Positions 42,919 to 52,699 of a stretch of DNA of 64,000 bases are shown one piece after another. The translations under genes and the position numbers were made by a program. The notes under the pieces were generated by a model. It was not told the origin of the DNA, made no database searches, and worked only from the letters and a program-made list of their open reading frames with translations. The DNA is from Sphingobacteriia bacterium (lineage in GTDB: Bacteria; Bacteroidota; Bacteroidia; Chitinophagales; Chitinophagaceae). Location: NCBI GenBank assembly GCA_947452295.1, contig CANGCK010000004.1:34474-98473 (forward strand). Reading direction: 5' to 3'. How positions within the stretch are numbered: the first letter of the stretch is position 1; the number at the start of each line of letters is the position of its first letter.

Positions 42919-45900
42919 CTAATCAATTGCAAAAGGCAACGTAATAGTAAATACAGTCCCTATTCCTTCAATAGATTTAAATGTAATGAATCCATTTGCT
43001 TTCTCCACAATACCTTTGCATATTGCAAGCCCTAAACCAGATCCAGATGATTTTGTTGTAAAATTAGGGCTGAAAATTTGAGGCTGAATATGCAATGGAA
43101 TACCCCCTGAATGATCTTCAACAGTAATGATCACGCTCTTATTTGCTACCATTTGCTGAATAGATATTTTAGCTTTACCAAAGTTTTCTATACCCGCTTC
43201 TATTGCATTTTTAAGCAGATTAGTTAATAATCGATTAATTTGAACCTTATCGGCGTTTATCATTGCAGAAGTTGCATCCTTCTTCCAATCGATGTTAACC
43301 TCTTCGCTACTAGTATAGAGCAGTATTAATGACTGTATTACTTCTGAAATATCAAATTTTTCTAAGTGAACATTTCCAATATTGGCAAATTGCGAAAAAT
43401 CTCCAGCAATTTTAGCCAATTGGTCTATTTGCTCAATCAAAGTAACTGCCATACTTTCGGAAAGTTGTTGCACATTTGATGCTCCCTCTTTTATAGATTT
43501 TTGTAAAAACTGGATACTCAATTTCATCGGTGTTAATGGATTCTTTATTTCATGTGCAACTTGGCGAGCCATTTCACGCCATGCACCTTCTCTTTCGTTT
43601 TGCGCCAAAGACTGCGCACTTTTTTCTAACTTACCAACCATCGTATTATATTCTTTCACTAGTATCCCAATTTCATCATTACTGTCCCATTCGATCTCTT
43701 CATTTTTAACCCCTAAGTTCATTCGCTTCATGGTTGCCCCAATTAAATTGAGTGATGAGGTAATTCTATTTGTCAGTAAAAAGGCAATGGCGCCTGCCAA
43801 TAAAAATATAAAAGCATTTAAGTTAATCAGGGTTGCCATAAATCCTGATATTTCTTGGTTTAATTCGGACTGAGAATTTAAATACGGAATATTCAAATAA
43901 CCAAATGTAGTTTGGTGCTCATCTATTAAAGGAACATATACGCTTAAATATTTAAAAGTTCCAATTGTTTCAGACTGTAAAAACCTCATTTGGTGCTTGT
44001 ATTTCATTGCATTGTATGCAATTGGCTGCATCTTTTCTGTCAACAAATGTTTATTATAGATATAGGGCTGGCTAGAAATTACCAACTCTCCGTCCGAATT
44101 AAAATAATTGATGTCTACATTATGTGAATCTGAAATTTCAGCTATCGCTTCCTCTAAATCTGCATTAGAAAAAAATGATTTTTTATTGAGCTGTAGATCT
44201 TTTATTTTTAGACTTAATTCATTGGCCATTACCTGTATTGAATTCGATAACCGTTCTTCATTATTTGTATTGAATCTATAAATAAAAAATGAAATGGAAG
44301 CTATACCAATTACTATAAAAGAAAACAAACTCACAAATATTATAGTTGCCTGAATTTGTGTTTTAAGATTAAGTCTAAACAATTGAGTAACCTGATTCCA
44401 TTTAAACCTTGCTTTTACAATTTGATGGCCCCAATCCATACAAAAAATAATCACAAGAAAAGAACAAAACAAATAAGCAATTAATGTAATCAACTCAAGA
44501 ACCCAGGTATTTCGTTTTACAACCACCACTTGTCTATTGTTTCCTGTATTATACCATAACTCGGTATAATCCCCCACTTGTTGAACTTTAAATTCAAACG
44601 CAGGAAAACCAGTTACACTAATTTTTGAAGGAAAATTATAATGATGAAAATGGTTGATTATTTTACCGTTAGTGTAGATTGCATAAGCATAACTGGCATT
44701 TAAATCGGTTATAGCATCTTGCGTTTGATTAAATAATTCGGGATATAAAGCCTCACTTTTGTATTTTTTAGACTTTATAAAAACGTAGATGTACCCCTGA
44801 GTTTGTTTATTAAATTGAATTTCCTTTTGATATATATAACTATATCCATCTTTTGCATTCTCATATCTATATAAATCAGGAATTTCTGTATTCAACGACT
44901 GATTCAATAGTATTGTTTTAATTGAAGCACAACTCAATGAATCGTCATTATACAAAGGCCGAAACAATGAATCAAATGTATAAATATGGGTTTCATATTT
45001 ATTTAAATAACCGGAAAAATTTTGATTAATTAAACTATCTTTTACAAATTTATTACTGTACTCATTTTTTTTAAACCGGTAAAAATTTGTTTGCAAAAAA
45101 TCATTATCAAAATTAGTAGCGGCGATATACAATAAGTTTTCTCCGGAAGGATCGGTTTGAATGGCTAATTTTTCGGCGATTCTTTTTCTTTGCTCATACT
45201 CTACAACCCTATTTTGATACATTACCAATACAGAGATCGACATGGCAAACAACATCACCCAAAAAATAAAAAAAGGCGTTCGGATAAATGAAATTTTAAA
45301 ATCGTTTACTCTCCACTTAACTATGGTCAAATAACCCAATAACCAAGCTAATACGCATAAATAAAAGCCAATATCACTTTGCTTCACAAACAATAATATA
45401 TATATAAGCCCTATTAATACTACCGCAATAAAGTATAAGATTAAAAGTACCGACTGCTTTATTACATTTCTTAACAATAATTGGGAAAAATAAAAAAAGA
45501 TTAAGGCCAACAAACAAAGAATAACAAAACTAACTACACTGTAAATATTTAAACTAAAAAAATTGGATACATCAAAAGATATTTTAGCATCTCGTACCAA
45601 ACTAATAATAACATTAATGATTCCTAAAAAAAATATAGTTAAAACAGTTAATGATACAGTATGCTGTAATAAAGTTGGACTGTTTTTATTTACCAAACGT
45701 TTATCGATTACCTGATTTTTAAAGAAGAGCAGTAGCCAAAAAAACAATATCACATTTATCAATAAATCACCCAAAGATCGATGTATGAAATTAGAGGCAT
45801 AAATGGTAGGATCGAATAATGGCAATTTAGAGAAATTAAAAGGAAATGGGAATAGATAAGCTGCCATCCGTAACAACAACACCAGAAAAAATAAAAAAAA

Positions 45901-46647
45901 GACTCCTTTAAAATATCCGACGTTAATCACCAAGTCTTCCGCTACAAAATGAAGAAAAACAAATAACATCAATACAGCTAATACGCGCAATACAATGGTG
46001 AAAATATCATACGAAATAAAAGCCTTCCCTTCTTTCAAACTAACACTAAACAAATACTCTCCCTTACTATTTAATACAGGAAAAGCTTGCCCGCTTGTAC
46101 CAATTGTATATTGATCACTTAAACCTGGAAATGCCGCAAATTCCGATTTAAAATATTTATTCTGTATAAAATAAGTCCACTTTACTGGCAACACAGCAAA
46201 AATCAAATATTGTTGTTGTTGCAGGAGAATTTTATTTTTAGAAACAATAAAACTTCCATGGGGATTAGTAACAAAAAAAGTACCGGATTCTCCATAAATT
46301 TCACTTGAAGAAACCTCCATTTTATTTGAACTCCAATATAATAATTTAGGATTGCCCGCATGTACTTCTTCGTAAATAAAAATGCCAAAATCTTCCTCCT
46401 GAATAGATTGAGTTTGCTTATTAGCCGCTTGTTGTAAGTATGATTTAAGGATAATCGTATCGGCAATAATGGCATTTATTTTTTGCTCTTCATGATGGAT
46501 GTATTTTTCTAATTTACTTTTAACCTTACTCGGACTTGCATGGTAACTCCAGTAATTAGTAAATATAAAAGAGATTGTATACAACCATGCAGCTATTATA
46601 ATTAAATATCCGTGCTTGTATGCAGCTGTTCGTATACTGTTGATCAA
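42919..46647 (-). CDS. NtrY-like membrane sensor histidine kinase
   Basis: A 1242-residue kinase. The only plausible start is TTG at 46647, seven bases after the mazG stop, because the next Met is past the first membrane helix. The N-terminus has one membrane helix, an external region (about 40-200), then a block of roughly eight helices, a second large external region and two more helices flanking a further sensor segment. A HAMP-like linker leads to REMARQVAHEIKNPLTPMKL, where the His is the phosphorylation site. LLKNAIEAG (N box), DHSGGIP and SGSGLGLAICKGI (G boxes) complete the ATPase. The pattern fits NtrY-type kinases. No response regulator is adjacent. It is downstream of mazG on the same strand. 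Confidence 0.85.
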   Translation of the reverse strand: MINSIRTAAYKHGYLIIIAAWLYTISFIFTNYWSYHASPSKVKSKLEKYIHHEEQKINAIIADTIILKSYLQQAANKQTQSIQEEDFGIFIYEEVHAGNPKLLYWSSNKMEVSSSEIYGESGTFFVTNPHGSFIVSKNKILLQQQQYLIFAVLPVKWTYFIQNKYFKSEFAAFPGLSDQYTIGTSGQAFPVLNSKGEYLFSVSLKEGKAFISYDIFTIVLRVLAVLMLFVFLHFVAEDLVINVGYFKGVFFLFFLVLLLRMAAYLFPFPFNFSKLPLFDPTIYASNFIHRSLGDLLINVILFFWLLLFFKNQVIDKRLVNKNSPTLLQHTVSLTVLTIFFLGIINVIISLVRDAKISFDVSNFFSLNIYSVVSFVILCLLALIFFYFSQLLLRNVIKQSVLLILYFIAVVLIGLIYILLFVKQSDIGFYLCVLAWLLGYLTIVKWRVNDFKISFIRTPFFIFWVMLFAMSISVLVMYQNRVVEYEQRKRIAEKLAIQTDPSGENLLYIAATNFDNDFLQTNFYRFKKNEYSNKFVKDSLINQNFSGYLNKYETHIYTFDSLFRPLYNDDSLSCASIKTILLNQSLNTEIPDLYRYENAKDGYSYIYQKEIQFNKQTQGYIYVFIKSKKYKSEALYPELFNQTQDAITDLNASYAYAIYTNGKIINHFHHYNFPSKISVTGFPAFEFKVQQVGDYTELWYNTGNNRQVVVVKRNTWVLELITLIAYLFCSFLVIIFCMDWGHQIVKARFKWNQVTQLFRLNLKTQIQATIIFVSLFSFIVIGIASISFFIYRFNTNNEERLSNSIQVMANELSLKIKDLQLNKKSFFSNADLEEAIAEISDSHNVDINYFNSDGELVISSQPYIYNKHLLTEKMQPIAYNAMKYKHQMRFLQSETIGTFKYLSVYVPLIDEHQTTFGYLNIPYLNSQSELNQEISGFMATLINLNAFIFLLAGAIAFLLTNRITSSLNLIGATMKRMNLGVKNEEIEWDSNDEIGILVKEYNTMVGKLEKSAQSLAQNEREGAWREMARQVAHEIKNPLTPMKLSIQFLQKSIKEGASNVQQLSESMAVTLIEQIDQLAKIAGDFSQFANIGNVHLEKFDISEVIQSLILLYTSSEEVNIDWKKDATSAMINADKVQINRLLTNLLKNAIEAGIENFGKAKISIQQMVANKSVIITVEDHSGGIPLHIQPQIFSPNFTTKSSGSGLGLAICKGIVEKANGFITFKSIEGIGTVFTITLPFAID

Positions 46648-46653
46648 GTTAAA

Positions 46654-47436
46654 TTATTTTACTTTTTTTATTTCATTCCACATTGCATCCATTTCTAACA
46701 AACTCAAATCTGTAAGCTTTTTCCCGTTATTTTGGGCTATTTTTTCCATCTGTTGAAACCGATTAATAAATTTACGATTGGTTCGTTCTAATGCTGTTTC
46801 TGGATCTACCTGCAAAAAACGTGCATAATTTACCAGACTAAATAATAAATCGCCAAATTCTTCTTCAATTTCTTCCTGTTTTTGACCAACAATAGCTTCT
46901 TTTAATTCCAGTGTTTCTTCCTCCACTTTTTTCCAAACATCTTCTTTGTTACTCCATTCAAAACCTATTTGCTTAGATTTTTCTTGTAATCTCAATGCTT
47001 TCACAATTGCGGGCAACGACTTTGGTACCCCTTCTAAAACAGATTTTTTTCCTTCTGTTGCTTTAATTTTCTCCCAATTCCTTTTAACATCTTCTTCGTC
47101 GTTTACTTGTACATTGCTATAAATATGCGGATGCCTACGAATGAGTTTTTCTGCGATACCCGTTAATACATCTTCCAACAAAAACTCATTTTGCTCTGTT
47201 CCTATTTTAGTATAAAACAAGAGATGAAGAAAAAGGTCTCCTAACTCTTCCGCTATGCCCTTCCAATCGTTGTTATCTATGGCATCCACCAATTCAAAGG
47301 TTTCTTCTATCGTCATTGACCGGAGTGTATGAATGGTTTGCTTTTTATCCCACGGACACTTTTCCCTCAGTTCATCCATAATAGTTACCAATCTTAAAAA
47401 TGCAGCTGCTTTGTTTTCCATTGAATTTAATTCCAT
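46654..47436 (-). CDS. mazG: nucleoside triphosphate pyrophosphohydrolase MazG
   Basis: A 260-residue protein with two MazG domains in tandem, as in E. coli MazG. The first domain has CPWDKKQTIHTLR and EETFELVDAI with ELGDLFLHLLFY, and the second EEETLELKEAI and EEEFGDLLFSLVNYAR. The E-x-x-E and D residues that bind Mg2+ are present. It hydrolyses NTPs to NMPs and pyrophosphate, and in E. coli lowers ppGpp. A second ATG is five codons in. The start region lies 136 bp from the divergent oxidoreductase gene. Confidence 0.93.
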   Translation of the reverse strand: MELNSMENKAAAFLRLVTIMDELREKCPWDKKQTIHTLRSMTIEETFELVDAIDNNDWKGIAEELGDLFLHLLFYTKIGTEQNEFLLEDVLTGIAEKLIRRHPHIYSNVQVNDEEDVKRNWEKIKATEGKKSVLEGVPKSLPAIVKALRLQEKSKQIGFEWSNKEDVWKKVEEETLELKEAIVGQKQEEIEEEFGDLLFSLVNYARFLQVDPETALERTNRKFINRFQQMEKIAQNNGKKLTDLSLLEMDAMWNEIKKVK

Positions 47437-47572
47437 TGATTATCGGTTAAAATTAAGTAGAATTCGCTTTAAAAATATGCTCAGTTAAAGTACCGGCATT
47501 ATATATTGCCATTTAAGGTTATTCCACACCTCAATTGAATATTTTTCGAACATTTATTTTTACTTTTATTAC

Positions 47573-48610
47573 ATGAAGCCAATTAATATTGTTTTGTTGT
47601 CATTTGGTATGTCGGGCAGAGTATTTCATGCGCCATTTATTGACATGCACCCTGGATTAACACTTTATGGTGTTTTAGAACGTACTAAACAAGAATCGCT
47701 GCAATTTTATCCTACCATTAAAATTTTTAGATCCTTGACAGATGTGTTGGTTGATCCTAATGTTGATCTGGTAGTTGTAAATACCCCCAACAATACACAT
47801 TACGAGTTTACCAAAAAGGTATTGGAGGCCGGTAAACACGCTGTAGTTGAAAAAGCGTTTACCACTACCGTTGCAGAAGCTGTTGAATTAGCGGCATTGT
47901 CTAGCCAAAAAGGCCTATTGCTCTCTGTTTACCAAAATCGCAGGTATGACAGCGATTTTAATACAGTAAAACAAGTTATAGAATCGGGCGTATTGGGTAA
48001 GATTCATGAAGCGGAATTCCACTATGATCGGTACCGGTATGAATTAAGCCCAAAATTACATAAAGAAATTCCTGGACCAGGTGCAGGTATATTAAATGAT
48101 TTAGGTCCGCACTTAATAGACCAGGCTTTAAGCTTGTTTGGTATGCCGTCACAAATATTTGCAGATATTAGAACGATAAGGCCTGATTCAAAAGTAGACG
48201 ACTGCTTCACAATTATATTTTATTATCCCGACAAACGAGTAACATTAAAAAGCAGTATTTTAGTAAGAGAGCCTTTACCTGCATCCATAGTACATGGAAT
48301 AAAAGGAACCTTTATAAAAAACAGAGCAGATGTGCAAGAAGCTGCTTTAATAGCCAATATAAAGCCAACTATTAGCAATTGGGGCGTTGAGCCAGCATCT
48401 GAGCAAGGATTACTTCATACAGAAATTGATGGAAAAATTGTCAGAAACAAAGTGCCATCGGCAGTTGGTAATTATTATGCGTATTATGAAGGTATTTATG
48501 ATGCCCTAATTCAAAAAACCAATCCACCTGTAACTGCGCATGACGGAATAAATGTTATGAAAATCATTGAAGCAGCTCAAAGTAGCAATGGAAACCTTAT
48601 TCAACTTTAG
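47573..48610 (+). CDS. Gfo/Idh/MocA family oxidoreductase
   Basis: A 345-residue NAD(P)-dependent dehydrogenase. The N-terminal nucleotide-binding domain starts PINIVLLSFGMSGRVFHAPF, where SFGMSGR takes the place of the usual glycine loop. VNTPNNTHYEFTKKVLEAGKH and VEKAFTTT (the EKP-like segment, with Ala in place of Pro) follow, and the C-terminal domain carries GAGILNDLGPHLIDQAL with the DxGxH motif typical of the family. Members oxidise or reduce sugars, inositols and related compounds. The substrate cannot be predicted. A heptamer repeat lies between this gene and the next. Confidence 0.85.
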   Translation: MKPINIVLLSFGMSGRVFHAPFIDMHPGLTLYGVLERTKQESLQFYPTIKIFRSLTDVLVDPNVDLVVVNTPNNTHYEFTKKVLEAGKHAVVEKAFTTTVAEAVELAALSSQKGLLLSVYQNRRYDSDFNTVKQVIESGVLGKIHEAEFHYDRYRYELSPKLHKEIPGPGAGILNDLGPHLIDQALSLFGMPSQIFADIRTIRPDSKVDDCFTIIFYYPDKRVTLKSSILVREPLPASIVHGIKGTFIKNRADVQEAALIANIKPTISNWGVEPASEQGLLHTEIDGKIVRNKVPSAVGNYYAYYEGIYDALIQKTNPPVTAHDGINVMKIIEAAQSSNGNLIQL

Positions 48611-48623
48611 TCGCACTGAAAAT

Positions 48624-48658
48624 TTTTTACTTTTTACTTTTTACTTTTTACTTTTTAC
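48624..48658. repeat. five perfect tandem heptamers (TTTTTAC)
   Basis: Five copies of TTTTTAC at 48624-48658, then an imperfect sixth (TTTTTAA) that runs into the ATG at 48665. The array is immediately upstream of the AlkD-like gene, where a ribosome-binding or promoter region should be, so copy number may affect expression. Confidence 0.9.
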
Positions 48659-48664
48659 TTTTTA

Positions 48665-49354
48665 ATGTCTACATATACTACTCCGCTTTTCATTGAATTC
48701 AAAAAAAATAGTAACCCTTCAAATGCCAAGGGCATGAAAGCTTATATGCTTCATCAATTTGAGTTTTATGGCATTAAAACACCTTTACGTGACTCGATTG
48801 TAAAAGCATTTCTTAAAGAAAATATACTTACAAAAGTAGGCGCATTGGAAAAAGTAATGAAAGAACTTTGGTGTAGTGATCAGCGCGAACTACAATATGC
48901 AGCAATTGATATATTTACTGCACATCAACATTTATGGAATGAACAATCTATTACATTAATACATTATTGCATTACCCATAAAAGTTGGTGGGATAGCGTG
49001 GATAGTATTGCCAGTGATTGGCTGGGGTTATTTTTTAAACTTTATCCCGAATTAACGCTCCCCATCACTAAAGGTTGGAACGAATCTTCTAATATATGGT
49101 TGCAAAGGAGTAGTATTCTTTTTCAAAAAGCTGCAAAAAAAAATACCAATACTCAATTACTAAGTAACTATATTTTAAACCTACGTACATCCAAAGAATT
49201 TTTTGTACAAAAAGCAATTGGCTGGGCTTTAAGAGAATTTAGTAAAACCAATCCGGATTGGGTTATTAAATTTGTACAAAAAAACGATTTAGCCCCACTG
49301 AGTAAAAGGGAGGCTTTAAAAAGAATACAAAAAAAAATCCCTTCTAATTTTTAG
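48665..49354 (+). CDS. DNA alkylation repair protein (AlkD-like HEAT protein)
   Basis: A 229-residue all-helical protein of AlkD size. The pattern MKAYMLHQFEFYGIKTPLRDSI, ELWCSDQRELQYAAIDI, THKSWWDSVDSIA (the WWDxVD motif that lines the AlkD active site) and FVQKAIGWALREFSKTNP is diagnostic. AlkD-type glycosylases remove positively charged alkylated bases such as 3- and 7-alkylpurines. The stop codon lies inside a bidirectional terminator shared with the convergent transaldolase gene. Confidence 0.88.
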   Translation: MSTYTTPLFIEFKKNSNPSNAKGMKAYMLHQFEFYGIKTPLRDSIVKAFLKENILTKVGALEKVMKELWCSDQRELQYAAIDIFTAHQHLWNEQSITLIHYCITHKSWWDSVDSIASDWLGLFFKLYPELTLPITKGWNESSNIWLQRSSILFQKAAKKNTNTQLLSNYILNLRTSKEFFVQKAIGWALREFSKTNPDWVIKFVQKNDLAPLSKREALKRIQKKIPSNF

Positions 49355-49366
49355 AAGGGATTTTTT
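49332..49366. terminator. bidirectional Rho-independent terminator
   Basis: Perfect 16-bp arms (49332-49347 and 49351-49366) with a 3-nt loop; A and T runs at the ends serve as U-tracts in either direction. It serves the convergent AlkD-like and transaldolase genes and includes the AlkD-like stop. Confidence 0.9.
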
Positions 49367-49383
49367 ACTTTGTATACAATATA

Positions 49384-50034
49384 TTACATTTTTTTTGCGT
49401 CTTCAATAAATTTAGCCAGTCCAATATCTGTTAAAGGATGTTTCAATAATCCTAATATCGAATCGAGTGGACAAGTACAAATATCAGCACCTTGTTCAGC
49501 TGCTTTAATGATGTGTAACGGATTTCTAATAGATGCTGCTAATATTTCAGTATCGTATTGTTGCACATCAAAAATATGGCGAATCTGGCCAATCAAATCC
49601 ATGCCATCCCAACCGCCATCATCTAATCGACCAACAAATGGAGAAACATAAGAAGCACCTGCTTTTGCAGCTAAAATTGCCTGACCGGCAGAAAATATTA
49701 ACGTACAATTTGTACGTATCCCATTATCTGTAAACCATTTTATCGCTTTAATACCATCTTTAATAATGGGTACTTTTACTACTATATTCGGATGAATGGC
49801 GGCTAATTTTTTACCTTCTTCAATCATTGTGTCAAAATCAGTTGAAAGTACTTCTGCACTCACATCACCATCTACTAATTCGCAAATAGTTTTATAATGT
49901 TGTGCAATTGCGTCTTCACCTTTTATACCTTCTTTAGCCATTAAAGATGGATTAGTAGTTACGCCATCTAATATGCCTAAATCGTTGGCTTCTTTAATTT
50001 GTGCAAGATTTCCGGTATCAATAAAAAATTTCAT
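49384..50034 (-). CDS. transaldolase / fructose-6-phosphate aldolase-like protein
   Basis: A 216-residue short transaldolase. [31 protein letters not shown] is the family start, and [14 protein letters not shown] places the Schiff-base Lys (VKVP) at about residue 86. [32 protein letters not shown] follows in order. This size class includes E. coli FsaA and the short transaldolases found in many bacteria; the pentose-phosphate function is more common in this phylum. It lies between the SRP RNA gene and the shared terminator, so it may be transcribed from the SRP RNA side. Confidence 0.9.
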   Translation of the reverse strand: MKFFIDTGNLAQIKEANDLGILDGVTTNPSLMAKEGIKGEDAIAQHYKTICELVDGDVSAEVLSTDFDTMIEEGKKLAAIHPNIVVKVPIIKDGIKAIKWFTDNGIRTNCTLIFSAGQAILAAKAGASYVSPFVGRLDDGGWDGMDLIGQIRHIFDVQQYDTEILAASIRNPLHIIKAAEQGADICTCPLDSILGLLKHPLTDIGLAKFIEDAKKM

Positions 50035-50116
50035 AGAAGAATCCCTAAATGGGAGATTTTGATGAAAAATAAGTTAGTAGCCTATATATTTTTCCTTTAA
50101 GAAGAAAAGAAAAAAA

Positions 50117-50213
50117 GTGGCAGGCTACTCACATCGCACCGCTCAACCGCTTATCCTTGCTGTATTCCTACCCTGGGGAGTTTCAGCAGGAGCTGGTCGT
50201 GCGAGACCTGCCG
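50117..50213 (-). ncRNA. ffs: SRP RNA (4.5S-type)
   Basis: On the minus strand the domain IV core is AACTCCCCAGGGTAGGAATA, with the GGAA tetraloop, followed by CAGCAAGG, and flanking helices close it: GGCAGG at the 5' side (50212-50207) pairs with CCTGCC at the 3' side (50124-50119), and CGCAC pairs with GTGCG. Length is about 97 nt, the small bacterial type without an Alu domain. A U-rich run follows the 3' end. It binds Ffh and targets membrane-protein translation. Exact ends are approximate. Confidence 0.88.
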
Positions 50214-50216
50214 CCG

Positions 50217-50249
50217 CAAAAGTAAGGATTGATTGCTTACATTTGCAAA
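50217..50249. promoter_or_regulatory. overlapping divergent promoters for SRP RNA and FKBP
   Basis: Leftward, TACTTTTG (50224-50217) and TTTG (50249-50246) are separated by 21 nt, a good -7/-33 pair placing the start near the SRP RNA 5' end. Rightward, TACATTTG (50238-50245) is a -7 element 14 bp before the FKBP ATG. The two promoters share bases. Confidence 0.6.
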
Positions 50250-50259
50250 AAAATTTTAT

Positions 50260-50694
50260 ATGGGTGTAGCAGATCAATTAGCACAACTAAAAGCAGAGAA
50301 AGCAGCGGCAAATTTAAAAGCTGGCCAAGACTTCTTAGCTGCCAACAAAAACAAGCCGGGAATTACTGAATTACCCAGCGGTTTACAATACGAAATCATC
50401 ACCGCTGGAAATGGTGAAAAACCCAGCGCATTCAACGAAGTAACCTGCCATTATCATGGTACTTTAATTGATGGTACTATTTTCGACAGTTCTGTTCAAC
50501 GTGGCAAACCTGCATCTTTCCCATTAAATATGGTTATTAAAGGCTGGACAGAAGGGTTACAACTCATGCCAACTGGCAGCAAATGGCGTTTTTACATTCC
50601 AGCACATTTAGGGTATGGCGACAGACAAGTAAGCGCTCAGATAGGGCCGAATAGTACACTAATTTTTGATGTAGAACTAATTAGCTTTATTTAA
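50260..50694 (+). CDS. FKBP-type peptidyl-prolyl cis-trans isomerase
   Basis: A protein of 144 residues from ATG 50260; a TTG start further left would put the N-terminus inside the promoter. The N-terminal helix (residues 3-28) resembles the FkpA/MIP dimerisation or linker helix. The FKBP domain shows LQYEIITAGNGEKP, VTCHYHGTLIDGTIFDSS, FPLNMVIKGWTEGLQLMPTGSKWRF (in pieces) and YGDRQVS then NSTLIFDVELI. Catalytic-site residues Y, F, D and W are present. There is no signal peptide, so it is probably cytoplasmic. It is convergent with the ABC-F gene. Confidence 0.9.
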   Translation: MGVADQLAQLKAEKAAANLKAGQDFLAANKNKPGITELPSGLQYEIITAGNGEKPSAFNEVTCHYHGTLIDGTIFDSSVQRGKPASFPLNMVIKGWTEGLQLMPTGSKWRFYIPAHLGYGDRQVSAQIGPNSTLIFDVELISFI

Positions 50695-50696
50695 AC

Positions 50697-52601
50697 CTAT
50701 TCGCTTAACTCTAACCACCTCATTTCTTTTTCTTCTAATGTGTGGTTTAATTGTATAAGGCGGTCACTTATTTTTTGGATTGCTTCAAATGGCAATGTTC
50801 CTGAACTCAATTCTTCAGTAAGTGACTGCTTTTCATGTTCTAGCGCAGGTATATCTTTTTCTAACTGCTCAAACTCTTTCTTTTCCTTATAAGACAATAC
50901 TTTTCTTTGCGGTATTGGTTTAGCAACCTTTTGTTGTACAATATTTTCAGTAGTCTCTCCTTTTCTTTTTCCTGCCTCTAAAGCATCCCATTTATTAGCA
51001 GATTTTTCATTCTCTTTCTGCCAAATACGATACTGGCTATAGTTTCCAGGGAAATCCCTGATCTCTCCATTTCCTTCAAACACAAACAAGTGATCTACCA
51101 ACCTATCCATAAAATAACGGTCGTGTGAAACAATTAATACGCAACCCGGATAATCACTTAAAAAACTTTCTAAAACTGCTAATGTTGGCAAATCAAGGTC
51201 ATTGGTGGGTTCATCTAATATTAAAAAATTAGGATTTCTAAAGAGCACAATCAATAATTGTAACCTTTTCTTTTCACCTCCACTCAATGCCGAAAGATAA
51301 GTATATTGCTTATCGGGTGTGAATAAAAACAATTCTAAAAACTGAGCTGCACTAATACTTCCCCCATTGGCCAATGGAAAATTTTCGGCAAATGTTTTTA
51401 CATATTCTATCACACGCATATCATCTTTAATTACCAATCCTTGCTGTGAAAAATTTCCGAATATTACCGTATCACCAATATTAATTTTACCACTATCCGC
51501 TGTTTCTATCTGCTGTAGTATGTTTAAAAAAGTAGACTTCCCTACCCCATTTTTTCCAATAATCCCTACTCGCTCGCCTTTGCTAAATGAATAGTCGAAC
51601 CCTTTTAAAATTGGTAGTTCACCGTATGACTTATACACTTTCTTTAACTCTACCACCTTCCCACCCAATCTACTCATTTTCACCTCTAATTGTAACTGAG
51701 TATCTTCAATTTTTTGTTTTGCTCTAGATTCTACCTCGTAAAAATTATCCTGACGACTCTTACTTTTTGTTGTTCTTGCTTTGGGCTGCTTGCGCATCCA
51801 TTCTAACTCTTTTCGATATGTATTTTTAGCTTTATCAATACTTGCTTGCTCATTGTCTAAACGAGCAGCTTTCTGCTCCATATATTGCTCATAATCGCCC
51901 TGGTATGTGTATAATTTTTCTCGCTCTAATTCCCATATTTCATCACATACAGCATCTAAAAAATATCTATCATGACTAACCAACAGCAAAGTCACTTTTT
52001 CTTGATTGAGGTAATGCTCAAGCCACTCAATCATTTCTACATCTAAATGGTTGGTTGGTTCATCCATCATCAACAAAGTATGTTGATGGGCAAATCCTAT
52101 ATTAATTAATGTTTTAGCCAATGCAACGCGCTTTCGCTGCCCACCACTCAACTCCTTCACTGGGTTGGTTAAATGATGTACATTTAACTTATCTAAAATC
52201 TGTTTCACCTTCGACTCAAAATCCCAAGCACTTAAATTATCCATCGCTTCAATGCCTTCGGTAATGCCATCAGCATCTTCTTCTTCAATGGCTACTTCGT
52301 ATTTTTTAATCGCATTGATGATTGGATGATTAAGTTCAAAAATATTCTCTAATACAGACTTTTCTTCTTGGAACAATGGATCTTGTTCGAACAGAGCAAC
52401 AGTAACATCTTTATGAATCCAATACTTGCCGCTATCGGGCGTTTCCTTACCGGAAAGGATTTTCAATAAAGTAGATTTGCCAATTCCATTTCTGGCAATT
52501 AAAGCTATTTTATCACCTTCGTTAATATGAAAGGAAATATTTTTAAATAAGGGATTGATACCATAACTTTTGGTTAATCCTTCTACCGAAACATAATGCA
52601 T
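50697..52601 (-). CDS. ABC-F family ATPase (Uup/YfmR-like)
   Basis: A 634-residue protein with two ABC cassettes and no membrane segments. The first has ARNGIGKSTLLK (Walker A), LSGGQRKRVALA (signature) and LLMMDEPTNHLD (Walker B); the second has GKNGVGKSTFLN, LSGGEKKRLQLL and FLILDEPTNDLD. Between them is the charged ABC-F linker, and the last ~90 residues form a coiled-coil C-terminal domain as in Uup. These proteins act on ribosomes or nucleic acids. A -7 element stands only five bases before the ATG. Confidence 0.9.
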   Translation of the reverse strand: MHYVSVEGLTKSYGINPLFKNISFHINEGDKIALIARNGIGKSTLLKILSGKETPDSGKYWIHKDVTVALFEQDPLFQEEKSVLENIFELNHPIINAIKKYEVAIEEEDADGITEGIEAMDNLSAWDFESKVKQILDKLNVHHLTNPVKELSGGQRKRVALAKTLINIGFAHQHTLLMMDEPTNHLDVEMIEWLEHYLNQEKVTLLLVSHDRYFLDAVCDEIWELEREKLYTYQGDYEQYMEQKAARLDNEQASIDKAKNTYRKELEWMRKQPKARTTKSKSRQDNFYEVESRAKQKIEDTQLQLEVKMSRLGGKVVELKKVYKSYGELPILKGFDYSFSKGERVGIIGKNGVGKSTFLNILQQIETADSGKINIGDTVIFGNFSQQGLVIKDDMRVIEYVKTFAENFPLANGGSISAAQFLELFLFTPDKQYTYLSALSGGEKKRLQLLIVLFRNPNFLILDEPTNDLDLPTLAVLESFLSDYPGCVLIVSHDRYFMDRLVDHLFVFEGNGEIRDFPGNYSQYRIWQKENEKSANKWDALEAGKRKGETTENIVQQKVAKPIPQRKVLSYKEKKEFEQLEKDIPALEHEKQSLTEELSSGTLPFEAIQKISDRLIQLNHTLEEKEMRWLELSE

Positions 52602-52605
52602 ATTG

Positions 52606-52613
52606 CAAAGGTA
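52606..52613 (-). promoter_or_regulatory. candidate promoter -7 element very close to the ABC-F start codon
   Basis: TACCTTTG on the minus strand fits TAnnTTTG and ends 5 bp before the ATG at 52601. If used, transcription would begin at or very near the start codon. Confidence 0.4.
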
Positions 52614-52699
52614 ACAAATTAGCCATTAGTAACAGGCAAATAGCTTGTTAAGGTATTTGTAACCACAACATTTTCTTAACTTAGCTGTTTAATAATATA

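Noticed and set aside
43382..43873. Rightward 163-codon frame opposite the histidine kinase
   Set aside because: It lies wholly antisense to the well-supported kinase ATPase region and reads like a mirrored coding frame.
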